Shown: one piece after another, positions 35,052 to 45,267 of the stretch | Layout: each line of letters starts with the position of its first letter | Numbering within the stretch: the stretch's first letter is position 1 | Origin: Colwellia_A sp047621305 | Lineage (GTDB): Bacteria; Pseudomonadota; Gammaproteobacteria; Enterobacterales; Alteromonadaceae | NCBI GenBank assembly: GCA_047621305.1 | Contig: JBLHNB010000010.1 | Span: 1 to 64,000, forward strand | DNA length: 64,000 nt | Reading direction: 5' to 3' | The notes under the pieces: model-generated | Told to the model about the DNA's origin: nothing | Database searches by the model: none | The model's input: only the letters and a program-made list of their open reading frames with translations | Translations under genes and position numbers: made by a program

Positions 35052-36071
35052 TTATAGATTTTTAACATACCACGTCATTGCTTTTTCTATACCAGGTAAT
35101 ATCTTAAATTCTGGTTCAAAGCCAAGTAGCGATTTCGCTTTGCTAATATCTGCTTGAGAATGTCTAACATCGCCTGCTCTGAAATCTTGATAAACAGGTG
35201 ATTTATCATAGTTAATATCGTTGTCAGCCAATGCTGATTTTAAACTATCAAACAGTACGTTTAAAGATGTTCTATCACCTAGTGCTACGTTATAAACGTT
35301 ATTTTTAGCTTCACTCGTCGCAACGGCCGCTAATATATTCGCCTGTACTGCATTTTCAATAAAGCAGAAGTCACGGCTGGTTTCGCCATCACCATTAATT
35401 AATACATCGTCATTATTATACATTGCAGAGGTCCACTTAGGGATAACTGCAGCATAAGCGCCGTCGGGATCTTGTCTCTTGCCAAACACATTAAAGTAGC
35501 GTAAACCTATAGTACTTAAGCCATAGGTTTTAAAGAATACATCGGCATATAGTTCGTTGACATATTTAGTCACGGCGTAAGGAGAAAGTGGCTTACCAAT
35601 ATTGTCTTCTTCTTTGGGGAGTGCAGGGTGATCACCATAAGTAGAGCTTGAAGCGGCGTATACAAAGGTTTCAACTTGTTCTTCTTTAGCGGCTATAAGC
35701 ATATTCAAAAAACCACTAACATTGGTAGAATTTGTTAATGCAGGATCGGCAATTGAACGCGGTACAGAACCTAACGCGGCTTGATGTAAAATATAATTAG
35801 CGCCAACAACGGCTTTTTGACAATCTTCTAAGTGACGAATATCACCTTTAACAAAAGTGAAGTTCTGCCATTGCGCTGCAGAAACTTGGCTTTCTACTTC
35901 GTCTAAGTTTTTTTGATGCCCTGTAGCAAAGTTATCTAAACCTACTACTTTTTGATTAAGAGATAGTAATTTTTCTAATAAATTTGAACCAATAAAGCCT
36001 GCACAGCCGGTAATTAACCAAGATTTAGGGTTTTTTGATAGTTGTTCTAATGTTTTATGATAATGGCTCAT
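35052..36071 (-). CDS. wbpP: UDP-N-acetylglucosamine 4-epimerase (WbpP/TviC type)
   Basis: This SDR-family enzyme interconverts UDP-GlcNAc and UDP-GalNAc, or their uronic acids, for polysaccharide synthesis. It has the NAD-binding SWLITGCAGFIGSN, the GLDNFATGHQKNLDEV segment and the catalytic SSSTYGDH and YAVTKY (Tyr-x3-Lys). I place the start at 36071 (MSHYHKTLEQL) because it matches the WbpP N-terminus; an in-frame ATG at 36116 would add 15 residues. It lies after the dehydrogenase gene but beyond a terminator, so it can have its own promoter. The pair makes UDP-GalNAcA. Confidence 0.9.
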   Translation of the reverse strand: MSHYHKTLEQLSKNPKSWLITGCAGFIGSNLLEKLLSLNQKVVGLDNFATGHQKNLDEVESQVSAAQWQNFTFVKGDIRHLEDCQKAVVGANYILHQAALGSVPRSIADPALTNSTNVSGFLNMLIAAKEEQVETFVYAASSSTYGDHPALPKEEDNIGKPLSPYAVTKYVNELYADVFFKTYGLSTIGLRYFNVFGKRQDPDGAYAAVIPKWTSAMYNNDDVLINGDGETSRDFCFIENAVQANILAAVATSEAKNNVYNVALGDRTSLNVLFDSLKSALADNDINYDKSPVYQDFRAGDVRHSQADISKAKSLLGFEPEFKILPGIEKAMTWYVKNL

Positions 36072-36150
36072 TGTTCGTTCTATAGAAGAAAAAGATGAAA
36101 CAATTGTATCATCCAAAATTCAATCTGTTAAATGATAGTCAATTAAAAGT

Positions 36151-36185
36151 AAAAAAACCAAACATCCATGGCTAATGTTTGGTTT
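36151..36185 (-). terminator. Terminator of the UDP-sugar dehydrogenase gene
   Basis: AAACCAAACAT (36155-36165) and ATGTTTGGTTT (36175-36185) form an 11-bp stem with a nine-base loop; the A run at 36151-36157 gives a T tract on the minus strand. Confidence 0.8.
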
Positions 36186-36249
36186 ATAAAGGTAAAGCGT
36201 ACTATTGCCTACAAAAAATTTCTACAAGCAAATAACTACAAGTTGAAGA

Positions 36250-37530
36250 CTATAATCTAATATCAGCGAAATCAGCGTCTAACATATATTTTAAATCGTA
36301 GATTATATGTTCGTCTTTCATAAACGCTTTAATATCATCATTTGTTAATGCCTTGAACTGGTGATGAGCAACAGCAAAAACTACAGCGTCATAGTGCTGA
36401 GCTTTTGGCTCGTTCACTAGACCAATTCCATATTCATGCATAGCTTCTTTATGATCAACCCAAGGGTCATATACATCAACATTAATTTGGTATTCAGCCA
36501 GTTCCGTTACAATATCAACAACCTTGGTATTTCTAACATCAGGGCAGTTTTCTTTAAAGGTTAGGCCCATTACAAGCACATTAGCGCCATTGATCTTTAG
36601 GTCACGTTTTATCATCGCTTTAGTGAGCTGGGATACCACGTATTCACCCATACCATCATTAATTCTTCTACCTGCTAAAATAACCTCTGGGTTATAGCCG
36701 ATTGATTGGGCTTTGTGGGTGAGATAATACGGATCAACACCAATACAATGACCACCGACTAAACCGGGGCGAAAAGGGAGGAAATTCCATTTAGTACCTG
36801 CTGCTTTTAATACTTCTTCGGTATCTATGTTGAGCTTGTTAAAAATCACCGCTAATTCATTAATCAGGGCAATGTTAAGGTCGCGTTGGGTATTTTCAAT
36901 AACCTTCGCTGCTTCGGCAACTTTTATCGAAGAAGCTTTATAAGTGCCCGCGGTAATAATGGAAGCATAAATACTGTCAACAAAATCAGCAATTTCAGGA
37001 GTAGAGCCTGACGTCACTTTTAAAATATTGGTTACACGATGTTCTTTATCACCAGGATTAATACGTTCAGGGCTATAACCGGCATAAAAATCTTTATTAA
37101 ATACCAACTGAGACGCTTTTTCTATTTCTGGAATACAAACTTCTTCTGTTGCACCTGGATATACAGTGGACTCATAAATAACAATGTCACCTTGACTGAT
37201 AACGGTAGCTAACATTTGGCTAGCTTTAACCAAAGGCGTTAAATCTGGCTGTTTATGCTGATCGATAGGTGTGGGTACAGTAACGATATAAACATTAGCA
37301 GAGGCTAAATCGCTGACAGTATTTGAATAATTGATAAACGCAGAGTCGGCTAATTCATCGCTAGACACTTCAAGGGTAAAATCGTGACCGGCTTTGAGAT
37401 CATTGACGCGCTTTTCATTTATATCAAAGCCTAAGGTTTGATATTTTTTACCAAATTCAACAGCAAGTGGTAAGCCCACATAACCTAAGCCAATAATTGC
37501 AATTTTTACATTGTTTAATTTATATTCCAT
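36250..37530 (-). CDS. tviB: UDP-N-acetyl-hexosamine 6-dehydrogenase (TviB/WbpO type)
   Basis: The 426-residue enzyme oxidises UDP-GlcNAc or UDP-GalNAc twice at C6 with NAD, giving the UDP-aminouronic acid. It has the Rossmann start IAIIGLGYVGLPLA (about residues 10-23), the VPTPID loop, the GGHCIGVDPYYL active site with the catalytic Cys, and a C-terminal domain with LTFKENCPDVRN. The sequence is closer to the TviB/WbpO group than to UDP-glucose dehydrogenase. With the next gene it forms the UDP-GalNAcA route used in Vi-type and similar polymers. Confidence 0.88.
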   Translation of the reverse strand: MEYKLNNVKIAIIGLGYVGLPLAVEFGKKYQTLGFDINEKRVNDLKAGHDFTLEVSSDELADSAFINYSNTVSDLASANVYIVTVPTPIDQHKQPDLTPLVKASQMLATVISQGDIVIYESTVYPGATEEVCIPEIEKASQLVFNKDFYAGYSPERINPGDKEHRVTNILKVTSGSTPEIADFVDSIYASIITAGTYKASSIKVAEAAKVIENTQRDLNIALINELAVIFNKLNIDTEEVLKAAGTKWNFLPFRPGLVGGHCIGVDPYYLTHKAQSIGYNPEVILAGRRINDGMGEYVVSQLTKAMIKRDLKINGANVLVMGLTFKENCPDVRNTKVVDIVTELAEYQINVDVYDPWVDHKEAMHEYGIGLVNEPKAQHYDAVVFAVAHHQFKALTNDDIKAFMKDEHIIYDLKYMLDADFADIRL

Positions 37531-37724
37531 TTTATATTCTCAATTCTCGGTTTTATTTAATTATACCCGTTTCATTAATCTAGGTGTTCTACTTTATACG
37601 GAGGAAAAATGGCCAAATACAAGGCATTTATTTTAATAACTAGTTGTTCTAATTATTAAATAAATAACGAAGTCGTTGGTTATTTTAACTAGTAGAAATG
37701 ATCACATAGTTAGTGAGATTGGTA

Positions 37725-38765
37725 TTAGTCTACATCAGCAATATTTGCTTTAGCATAGGCTTTACTTTTTTGTTTTAAGAGTTTATCTAAATAACGTGTC
37801 ATTTTTACTTTTTCTTTGATCGTCGTTTCAAGTATCTCTTCAACTTCCCGTAATACTTCTCTGATACTTTCGATACCATCGATATTTTCGGGTGAATTAA
37901 CCAAAGCTTGTTGCGGTTCAATACTGGTTAATTCTTGTGTATTTAAGGAACCGGTAAGTTCTATTTGCATCTCTTCGGCGACGGTGATAATCGCTTCAGA
38001 GTTGATATTGGTAAGCTCTTCAAGAAAACCAAATAATAACAAACGGTCGACAAAAATATTGATTTTACGTGGTACACCTAACGTTTTTTCATGAATTAAT
38101 TGAAAGCCAGACTCAGAAAATAGATTTTCTTTATTACAACCCACCTGCTGTAAACGATGATTAATATATTCTTTAACTTCATCACAAGTTAACGGTTTTA
38201 AATGAGCAGAAGCAATAATACGTTGCCTAAATTGCTCCATATTGGGGGCTTGAATAATCGCTTTTAACTCTTCTTGGCCTAATAAAAAACTTTGTACTAA
38301 TGGTTTATTATTCAGCTGAAAATTAGATAACATTCTTAATTCTTCAACGGTCTCAACAGGTAAGTTCTGTGCTTCATCAACAATAATAAGGGCGCGCTTT
38401 CCTTGTTGACTGAGGGCGACCAAAAATTTCTCTATCGCTTGGATAATGTCAGCTTTACTGTCACTATTCACCGAAATTTTAAATTCAGCGGCGATCAGTT
38501 CCAGTAGTTCATGAGGGTTTAATTTTGTAGTAACCAACTGAATAGCAACAATATCTGATTCACTAATATTATTAAGTAAATTCCGCGCTATCGTTGTCTT
38601 ACCTGTACCAATAGGACCCGTGATAACAATAAACCCTTCACCTTGGTCTAAACCATACTGTAAATATGATAAAGCCCGTTGATGGTGATCGGAAGCAAAA
38701 AAGAAGCGTGGGTCAGGGCTTAATTGAAATGGCTTTTCTTTAAAACCATAATAATTTTCATACAT
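37725..38765 (-). CDS. XrtA-associated ATPase (ExeA/GspA-like)
   Basis: The 346-residue protein starts MYENYYGFKEKPFQLSPDPR, the hallmark of the ExeA-like family found in exosortase-A loci. Walker A is GPIGTGKTT (residues 50-58) and Walker B is ALIIVDEAQNL (near residues 132-142). There is an arginine-rich helical lid, and the C-terminus is a helical, charged tail. It is probably a cytoplasmic ATPase that helps assemble or energise the polysaccharide export machinery; its exact work is unknown. It is four bases from the outer-membrane protein gene. Confidence 0.88.
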   Translation of the reverse strand: MYENYYGFKEKPFQLSPDPRFFFASDHHQRALSYLQYGLDQGEGFIVITGPIGTGKTTIARNLLNNISESDIVAIQLVTTKLNPHELLELIAAEFKISVNSDSKADIIQAIEKFLVALSQQGKRALIIVDEAQNLPVETVEELRMLSNFQLNNKPLVQSFLLGQEELKAIIQAPNMEQFRQRIIASAHLKPLTCDEVKEYINHRLQQVGCNKENLFSESGFQLIHEKTLGVPRKINIFVDRLLLFGFLEELTNINSEAIITVAEEMQIELTGSLNTQELTSIEPQQALVNSPENIDGIESIREVLREVEEILETTIKEKVKMTRYLDKLLKQKSKAYAKANIADVD

Positions 38766-38769
38766 ACTG

Positions 38770-40377
38770 CTAAAAACCTTTGTTTATGCGAAAGTAAATA
38801 CGACTTTCTTCATAGTTAAATGCTTGTTTATTTGAACTTCGGTTCAAATGGCTGATACCTAACGTACCGGATAAACGGCTATTTATTTTTCGATCGTAAT
38901 CTAACGAATATTGTCGATAAATATCAAGTTGTTCATTTTCTTGATTTAAAGCACGATTATCCTCTCGATAAGACAACGTTAAGCTAAGATCAGAATAACC
39001 GCTGACTTTGCGTTTTATCGAAAATTTTGCATTTTTACCTTCATCTTCAACTTTAGTTGATAAATTCTCTCGATTCAGACTATTAATGTTTAAAGTAAAA
39101 GTCGTACGAGGAAGCGCTAAGGTACTTGTCCAGCTGAGCACTTTATTTAATGAATATTGATCATCTTCAATTATTTCTGACTCGCTGAGGGTAACTAATC
39201 TAAAATTATCAAAATCTATTGCGCTATTGCCACTTATATAACAGTTTTCATCGTCGATAATACTGCCTGCCTCAACGGTAGGACACCAAAATTGCCCTAA
39301 ACTATTACGTTGTATGTTATTACGAGTGAATGACTGCACCGTTTCGTTGTAACTAATACTATTTGTCAGGCGTTTATTTTTATGGGTAAAATCCCCTTGA
39401 TAACTATTACCATAAAAACGTTGTGAAAACTGCGCATTAAATGTCGTTCTAGAAGACGGTTGCCAAGCAATAGTACTGCTAAAGTAATTTTCTTGTTTAT
39501 CACCATTCGAATCAAATTGTGTAGTAGAGGGAAGGTTATAGGCAAGATCAATATACAGTCTTGGTGTCATTAATAAACGTAAACCAGCACCGTAAGAGCT
39601 AGATTCCAACAATTGATTCCTATTAATCGTTCCAGTACTATCTTCATTGAAATAACGCAGAAAAGGGTTAACATTATAGTTAGTGATAAAGCCTAGTTTA
39701 AGTTCACCGCGATGGGTTTTACTGTTTTGGTTATTATTATTTAATTCCTGGTAATTTGCATTTACGTCCCAAAAAATTAGACGTGCCGCAGCGCCATTTT
39801 TACTTTGTACGCGAGTAGAGATACCTTCTCGTTCGCCAATGCCATCTTCTGTTTTGGATGTAAGATAACTAATTGAAGAACCTAATGTGAAGTCACTATT
39901 ATCGATAATATATTCAAAACCACCTTGGTAATTTTCAACTCGAACGGTCTCTCCTGAAACGATATCAGCTAGGGCATTCTTGTTCTGGTTTTTTGATTGA
40001 TTTAGAATAGAGGCACTACCAAAAAGTGCAATACCATTAGGCCATAACATTAGTTTAAAATCAGATTCAAGCGTATGGTAATCATCATCTAAGTTATGAT
40101 CATGACTATACATAGCGTACTGACTAGTAGACTTAAAATCAAAAAAAGCATTTTGAGCTGTATAAGCAAGTTCAATACCTACACCGAGTTGACTGACTAA
40201 ACTTGATTTTTTATTTGATTCTAATAACTCGACATTATCGGTGTATGTTTCATCAGCAATTAGAGTAGGTGAAAACTCCCAATCCCCAGCAAAAAGTAAT
40301 AGAGGATAGAGAGAGAAAACATAGATTAAAAGCGGTAGCTTACCCTTTTTCACTAGATCCATATCCATAATAACCAT
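38770..40377 (-). CDS. PEP-CTERM/XrtA system outer-membrane beta-barrel protein (TIGR03016 type)
   Basis: The 535-residue product has a signal peptide (about residues 11-31) ending LLFAGDWEFSPTL and then a long run of alternating beta strands with aromatic ends, the picture of a large outer-membrane barrel. It ends in RIYFRINKGF, a typical terminal barrel strand. The family is found with exosortase A loci and may be the polysaccharide outlet. The start at 40377 has AGGA five bases upstream, which puts the first 38 bases inside the kinase gene and suggests translational coupling. Confidence 0.85.
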   Translation of the reverse strand: MVIMDMDLVKKGKLPLLIYVFSLYPLLLFAGDWEFSPTLIADETYTDNVELLESNKKSSLVSQLGVGIELAYTAQNAFFDFKSTSQYAMYSHDHNLDDDYHTLESDFKLMLWPNGIALFGSASILNQSKNQNKNALADIVSGETVRVENYQGGFEYIIDNSDFTLGSSISYLTSKTEDGIGEREGISTRVQSKNGAAARLIFWDVNANYQELNNNNQNSKTHRGELKLGFITNYNVNPFLRYFNEDSTGTINRNQLLESSSYGAGLRLLMTPRLYIDLAYNLPSTTQFDSNGDKQENYFSSTIAWQPSSRTTFNAQFSQRFYGNSYQGDFTHKNKRLTNSISYNETVQSFTRNNIQRNSLGQFWCPTVEAGSIIDDENCYISGNSAIDFDNFRLVTLSESEIIEDDQYSLNKVLSWTSTLALPRTTFTLNINSLNRENLSTKVEDEGKNAKFSIKRKVSGYSDLSLTLSYREDNRALNQENEQLDIYRQYSLDYDRKINSRLSGTLGISHLNRSSNKQAFNYEESRIYFRINKGF

Positions 40378-41212
40378 ACATATCCTGATGAGAGCTAATT
40401 GCTTTATTTATTACTAAGCCGATCGCTAAGTCTTCATTTAGATTTTGAGTGGCTTTTTTTACCTCTTCTATATATGTTTTTGATTCTTCAACAACGATGA
40501 CGGCTTGACCAACTAAATCGGCTAAAACATAAGTTTCACTGATACCCAGCAACGGCGGGCAGTCAAAAATAACAACCCGATCTGGATATCTTGTTGCCAA
40601 TTCTTTTGCCAATGAAATCATTCTTTCACTAGCTAAAAGCTCATTAGATAAATGATGAGACTTTCCAGCAGAAATAACCTTTAGTTTCTCTATATTTGTA
40701 TTGTTAAGAACATCACTAATTTGGTTTACTTCACCACTTAAATATTCAGTTAGTCCTAAGCGCTCATCAAAGCCTAACTCTCGACAAATACTAGGTCGGA
40801 GTACATCGGCATCAATTAACAGCACTGTTTTGTCTTGTTCAAGAGCAATACTTAGAGCAAGATTGATGGCTACAAATGTTTTACCTTCATTTGGCCTTGC
40901 ACTAGTTACCATGATTAAATTACTAAAGTTAAGCATTTTTGATGCTTTGCCGAAGGCGTTATCTAATAGTTTTCGCTTGATTGGGCGTAGTTCATCTTTT
41001 ATATTTTTTCGCTCATCACTCTTAATTAAATAACCACGCTTAAGAAGGTCGTCCTTATTAATTTTTAGTGTCGGAGACACGTGGTTAGTTTTTTCGGGAT
41101 TTACATTTGTGCTAAGTTCTTGCTCAGAAATTACAGTTGAATTTTTCGATAGGTCTTGTTCGTTTTCTTTATTGTGCTTTTGTTTAGCAAGTGCTTTTTC
41201 AATAGTACTCAT
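40340..41212 (-). CDS. XrtA-associated tyrosine autokinase
   Basis: This 290-residue BY-kinase cytoplasmic domain regulates polysaccharide polymerisation. It has the P-loop TSARPNEGKT (about residues 103-112), the Walker A' LLIDADVLRP and Walker B VIFDCPPLLG, and a tyrosine-rich C-terminus (YGYYGYG) that is the usual autophosphorylation site. I chose the ATG at 41212 (MSTIEKALAKQ) because AAAGGGGAT lies upstream; a longer frame would overlap the upstream gene. Its membrane partner is the chain-length determinant encoded three bases upstream. Confidence 0.9.
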   Translation of the reverse strand: MSTIEKALAKQKHNKENEQDLSKNSTVISEQELSTNVNPEKTNHVSPTLKINKDDLLKRGYLIKSDERKNIKDELRPIKRKLLDNAFGKASKMLNFSNLIMVTSARPNEGKTFVAINLALSIALEQDKTVLLIDADVLRPSICRELGFDERLGLTEYLSGEVNQISDVLNNTNIEKLKVISAGKSHHLSNELLASERMISLAKELATRYPDRVVIFDCPPLLGISETYVLADLVGQAVIVVEESKTYIEEVKKATQNLNEDLAIGLVINKAISSHQDMYGYYGYGSSEKG

Positions 41213-41214
41213 AA

Positions 41215-42810
41215 CTATAATATCCCCTTTAATGACCCAATAATTCTTTCTGGAAACAGAGCATAAGCAAGAAAGCAACCTAATAAGAGCATAAGTAAGG
41301 TATTTGATAGAATAAATATCTTAGTTTTACGTCGAGACCATTGTTGAAGCCCCAGATTATCCGTGGCGGATATAACGCCAAAAATTGGAATGCCCGTGGC
41401 TTTACTTACTTGGCTAGCTGAAGTCACAACAGGATTTATTTGGCTAAACAATAATGAAAGACCTATACCTACACCAACGCCAAACATAGTTGACGCAATT
41501 AACAGTAATATACGTTTAGGGCCTGTAGGTATAGTAGGGGCACGAGGAGGATCGATAATTTTAAACTGTATTTTGTTTGTTGTTTCATCGGCCTGCTTTG
41601 CCAATAGTGCTGTCTCTTTGCGATTGAGTAACTGCTCATATTTATCTTTAGTGATATCGTAACCGCGATTTAGAGCAACAAGTTGAGCTTCTATTTCGGG
41701 CAAAATATGTATTTTACTTTCCAAATCGTTTACTTGTTGTTGATAACTCTTGGCACGAACATCAAATGAGGCAACGACATTTTCCAGCTGATTTACTTGG
41801 ATTTGTATTTCTTGGATAACAGGATTTTTATTAAGCGACAGTCCACCCGTTACATTATCTGTTACATCAGAAACATACTGCGTAATTTCAGTTGAGCGTT
41901 GTTTTTTTAAATGATCCAAACGTTTTCTAACTTCCTTCACATCTGGATGTTCATCTGTGTATTTAAGAGTTAATGAGTCTAAGTTTGCTTCAAGCTCAGT
42001 GATACGGAGATCGTAAATTGTTTTAATAGAATTTTCATCTTTTACTACATCACTTGAATCACTAACGGGTTTAATTATTGCTTTAGTTAACTGGTTTTTC
42101 GCCGATTTCAACTGAGTTTGTGTTTCTAATAAACCTAGTTCAATTCCTTTTAACTGCTCCCTAGCACTCGTTAATTTTTGATAATAGCCACCATACTGAC
42201 CAGGGAGAACATCACTATATTTTTGTTTGAAACTTGTTAATCGTGCTTCAGCCGATAGTAGTCTGTTCTCGTAGTCTGATATTTGTGCGCTTAGAAACTT
42301 TTGGGCTGAATCACTATCGGCACGGTTTTCACCTAACGTATTTTCAATAAAAACGGTTAAAGCCGATTGCACAACACTACGGGCAGTTTCCGGGTTTTTA
42401 TCTTCAAATGAAATAGTGAAAATATTTTCACTTCTGCCACCAGTCTTCTTGATATAAATATCTTCTCTAAGTCTTAAAATTAATTTTTCATATTCCTTTG
42501 GAGTACTTGCTTGCACATCTAAATCAGTCATTCGTGAAATACGCTCAAGATTTGGGCGACTTAATAAGGTTTTAACCATTAAACGGATTTGCGTATCTGG
42601 GTCTGTTTCTACGGTTAACCCTTTTAACAGGGGACCTAAAATAGACTGTGTATCCGCATACACACGGGCTTCTGACTGATATACGTTATCCAGTTGTGCT
42701 ATAAAAAGCCATGAAAGTGGGCAAATTAACCACGTAGCAACTATTATGTAGCGACGTTTTATCCAAATTGCTTTTAGGTAATCTAACAATTGTTCTAAAA
42801 TATCTTGCAT
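41215..42810 (-). CDS. XrtA system polysaccharide chain-length determinant (Wzz family)
   Basis: The 531-residue protein has the Wzz layout: an N-terminal membrane helix (about residues 19-38), a periplasmic domain with long coiled coil (about residues 165-400), and a C-terminal helix (about residues 497-519). Marks are YVADTQS-like VYADTQSILGPLL, and the proline-rich DPPRAPTIPTGPKR segment before a helix pair. It controls the length of the polymer and activates the separate tyrosine kinase downstream. The split of Wzz and kinase in two genes is normal for this system. Confidence 0.9.
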   Translation of the reverse strand: MQDILEQLLDYLKAIWIKRRYIIVATWLICPLSWLFIAQLDNVYQSEARVYADTQSILGPLLKGLTVETDPDTQIRLMVKTLLSRPNLERISRMTDLDVQASTPKEYEKLILRLREDIYIKKTGGRSENIFTISFEDKNPETARSVVQSALTVFIENTLGENRADSDSAQKFLSAQISDYENRLLSAEARLTSFKQKYSDVLPGQYGGYYQKLTSAREQLKGIELGLLETQTQLKSAKNQLTKAIIKPVSDSSDVVKDENSIKTIYDLRITELEANLDSLTLKYTDEHPDVKEVRKRLDHLKKQRSTEITQYVSDVTDNVTGGLSLNKNPVIQEIQIQVNQLENVVASFDVRAKSYQQQVNDLESKIHILPEIEAQLVALNRGYDITKDKYEQLLNRKETALLAKQADETTNKIQFKIIDPPRAPTIPTGPKRILLLIASTMFGVGVGIGLSLLFSQINPVVTSASQVSKATGIPIFGVISATDNLGLQQWSRRKTKIFILSNTLLMLLLGCFLAYALFPERIIGSLKGIL

Positions 42811-42931
42811 TTACAACCTCCATAACAGCGATACTGTTATGTATTTCCATACATTATCATATATTTGTTAATCGGAGTTCTCCCCAACAAATATTTATTA
42901 AATATAAATATTGAATGGTTTCAAAAAAATT

Positions 42932-43567
42932 TTAAAACCATGTTTCTGGGATAACAATAATATCACCAGGTAAAACATCAACGTTGGCATTTATTTTGCC
43001 ATTTTTGATTAAGTCTTCAATAAAAATGTCATATTCAATTTGTTTGCCATTTTCAACTCTAACTAAAATGGCATCATTGCCATCAGCAAATTCGGTCAAA
43101 CCGCCTACTTTAATCATCACGTCCAATAACGTCATATTTTGCAAATAACTAATAGACTGTGGCTGGGCAGCTTCACCAATTACTCTAATTTGTTCACTAA
43201 ATGGGCCAACAAAGTTGTTTACCGTAACGGTAACTGTTGGCTCTCGTAAATAAGTCGCCAATACACTCTCAATAGCGCGTGCGACTTCAGTGGGCGTTTT
43301 TCCCGAAACTTTAATGTCTTCAACCAATGACGTGGTGATCATGCCATCTGGTCGAACGATAAATGTTCCAGAGACTTCAGGCACACGCCATACAAATATA
43401 TTTAATACGTCGCCAGCGCCGACTAAATATTTGTATGAAGCGGCATCAACGGTAACCGATGGATGTATAGACGCCGTCGGTAAAGTTGGAGAACTACAAG
43501 CAGCAATAAGTTGTGAAATAGCAATAAATGCTATGACTTTAAATTTCTTGTTAAAACAAACTTCCAT
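42932..43567 (-). CDS. XrtA system polysaccharide export lipoprotein (Wza-like, short)
   Basis: The product of about 211 residues has a lipoprotein signal with lipobox LIAAC, a Poly_export domain (YLVGAGDVLNIFVWRVPEVSG begins it) and one SLBB domain (QIRVIGEAAQP to GGLTEFA). Full-length Wza is longer, but members of the exosortase-A group are short and work with a separate barrel. The start at 43567 has AAGAAGG eight bases upstream; a GTG at 43576 is the alternative. It begins the minus-strand operon, divergent from the sugar transferase gene. Confidence 0.9.
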   Translation of the reverse strand: MEVCFNKKFKVIAFIAISQLIAACSSPTLPTASIHPSVTVDAASYKYLVGAGDVLNIFVWRVPEVSGTFIVRPDGMITTSLVEDIKVSGKTPTEVARAIESVLATYLREPTVTVTVNNFVGPFSEQIRVIGEAAQPQSISYLQNMTLLDVMIKVGGLTEFADGNDAILVRVENGKQIEYDIFIEDLIKNGKINANVDVLPGDIIVIPETWF

Positions 43568-43814
43568 GGTGGTCACCTTCTTTATACAACTTAATTTGAA
43601 TAGTTATGCAATAAGCCAACAGATTGTATTTGATTTTTACAATGGATGCACATTTTTTAACATAAAAATAACGAGTTAAACTGTACAAAAGGTTATTTTA
43701 AAAAATGTAGACAGCTGATATCATAACGCCAAATTATATCTTTATTATTATTACTCTCATTTTTAATACTAATAATAGTTGGCCATGCTGTTTGTAAAGG
43801 AAGCATAACTTAAT

Positions 43815-45218
43815 ATGTCTAGTCCAAAATACCGAGATCTTTCTTCGGGCAGTAAATCTCTTGTTCTTCTTGAATTGTGTTTGTTTGCAGGCGCGCTTAT
43901 TTTAACTGTTTTTTTAAATAGTCAGCTGTTGTGGGTGGAGCACAAAGAAATACCGACCAATATATTGACGATATACAGCATCGTTTTTGCTTTTGTTGTG
44001 CAATTATCTTCCCTAGCGCTTGGTTTGTATAATTCAAAACTACGGGAGAGTTTCCGCGGTGTGGTGCGTCGTCTATTAGTTTCTGTGGCAATTGCTTTTT
44101 TCATTGTGTCTTTAATTAACCCTTTTTATGGCGAACAATCACTCGCTATTGAAATATTAGCGATGGCTTCATTTATTGGTTTAGTGCTAGGTAGTTGTTT
44201 TCGATATTTTACCTTACAAGTAGACTTTTTTGGGTTTAATAAGCGCAATATTTTGGTCTTAGGCTCAGGAGAGCGCGCTTCAATCATCGAAAAAAGAATG
44301 CGCCGCGATGTCGATCGTCAAAGTTTTCATGTTCATGGTTTTGTGATCATGAACGGGGATACAGAAACAGGAATCGTTAACGAAAACAGATTGAATATTG
44401 AAGGTTCACTAGTTAATTATGCATTAGAACATGACATTGATGAAATCGTGGTAGCTAACGATGAACGTCGTGGCAACTTGCCCGTTGACGAGTTATTTGC
44501 TTGTAAGATTCGCGGTGTTGAAATCACCGAAATATTAGACTTTATTGAAAGAGAAACGGGACAAATCGCGGTAAATTTAATTTATCCAAGTTGGGTGATT
44601 TACTCTAACGGTTTTGCATCGGCTAATCATTTAAGAAACACCTTAGACTGGGTATTTAACGCTGCGATGGGCATCATATTATTCCTTGTGGCCTGGCCTA
44701 TAATGCTGATCACTATTATTTTAATTAAGCTAGATGAAGGCCTAAGAGCACCGATATTTTATTCTCAGGAACGTGTTGGGCTAGATGGACAAGCGTTTAA
44801 TATTATAAAATTCAGAAGTATGCGTATCGATGCTGAAAAAAATGGCGCACAAATGGCCTCTGAAAATGACGATCGAACAACCAAAATAGGCAAGTTTATT
44901 CGTAAGTATAGAGTTGATGAATTACCACAAATTCTTAACGTAATACGTGGTGATATGGGCTTTGTTGGGCCACGACCTGAACGCCCAGAGTTTGTACAAC
45001 AGCTGATCAAAAATTTACCTTATTATAATGAACGTCATAATGTAAAACCGGGTTTAACCGGTTGGGCGCAGCTTAAGTACCCATATGGCGCAACAGAAGA
45101 AGATTCACTTGAGAAACTTAAATACGATTTGTATTACATCAAGCATCGTAGCTTCTTACTAGATTTACTTATTCTTATTCGTACCGTTGAAATTGTTTTA
45201 TTTGGTAAAGGACGTTAA
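43815..45218 (+). CDS. XrtA/PEP-CTERM system initiating sugar transferase (TIGR03013 type)
   Basis: The 467-residue enzyme moves a sugar phosphate onto undecaprenyl phosphate and starts the repeat unit on the inner membrane. It has four N-terminal membrane helices (about residues 15-135), a CoA-binding-like Rossmann domain (NILVLGSGERA onward), another helix (about residues 283-305) and the catalytic sugar-transferase domain with FIIKFRSM-like FNIIKFRSMR, RVDELPQ and FVGPRPERPEF. The family is typical of exosortase-A loci. A large lipoprotein gene follows 49 bp later. Confidence 0.92.
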   Translation: MSSPKYRDLSSGSKSLVLLELCLFAGALILTVFLNSQLLWVEHKEIPTNILTIYSIVFAFVVQLSSLALGLYNSKLRESFRGVVRRLLVSVAIAFFIVSLINPFYGEQSLAIEILAMASFIGLVLGSCFRYFTLQVDFFGFNKRNILVLGSGERASIIEKRMRRDVDRQSFHVHGFVIMNGDTETGIVNENRLNIEGSLVNYALEHDIDEIVVANDERRGNLPVDELFACKIRGVEITEILDFIERETGQIAVNLIYPSWVIYSNGFASANHLRNTLDWVFNAAMGIILFLVAWPIMLITIILIKLDEGLRAPIFYSQERVGLDGQAFNIIKFRSMRIDAEKNGAQMASENDDRTTKIGKFIRKYRVDELPQILNVIRGDMGFVGPRPERPEFVQQLIKNLPYYNERHNVKPGLTGWAQLKYPYGATEEDSLEKLKYDLYYIKHRSFLLDLLILIRTVEIVLFGKGR

Positions 45219-45267
45219 TAGCTAATATAGAATGCCAATCGCCAATGTAAAAAAAAGGTTTTTGAAG

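Noticed and set aside
34954..35157. 67-codon plus-strand frame at the end of the epimerase gene
   Set aside because: It overlaps a secure gene on the other strand and has no family features.
43779..43796. Sigma-54-like TTGGCCATGCTGTTTGT just before the sugar transferase gene
   Set aside because: The -24 part fits, but the GC of the -12 element is replaced by TG, and the site is only about 20 bp from the start codon.
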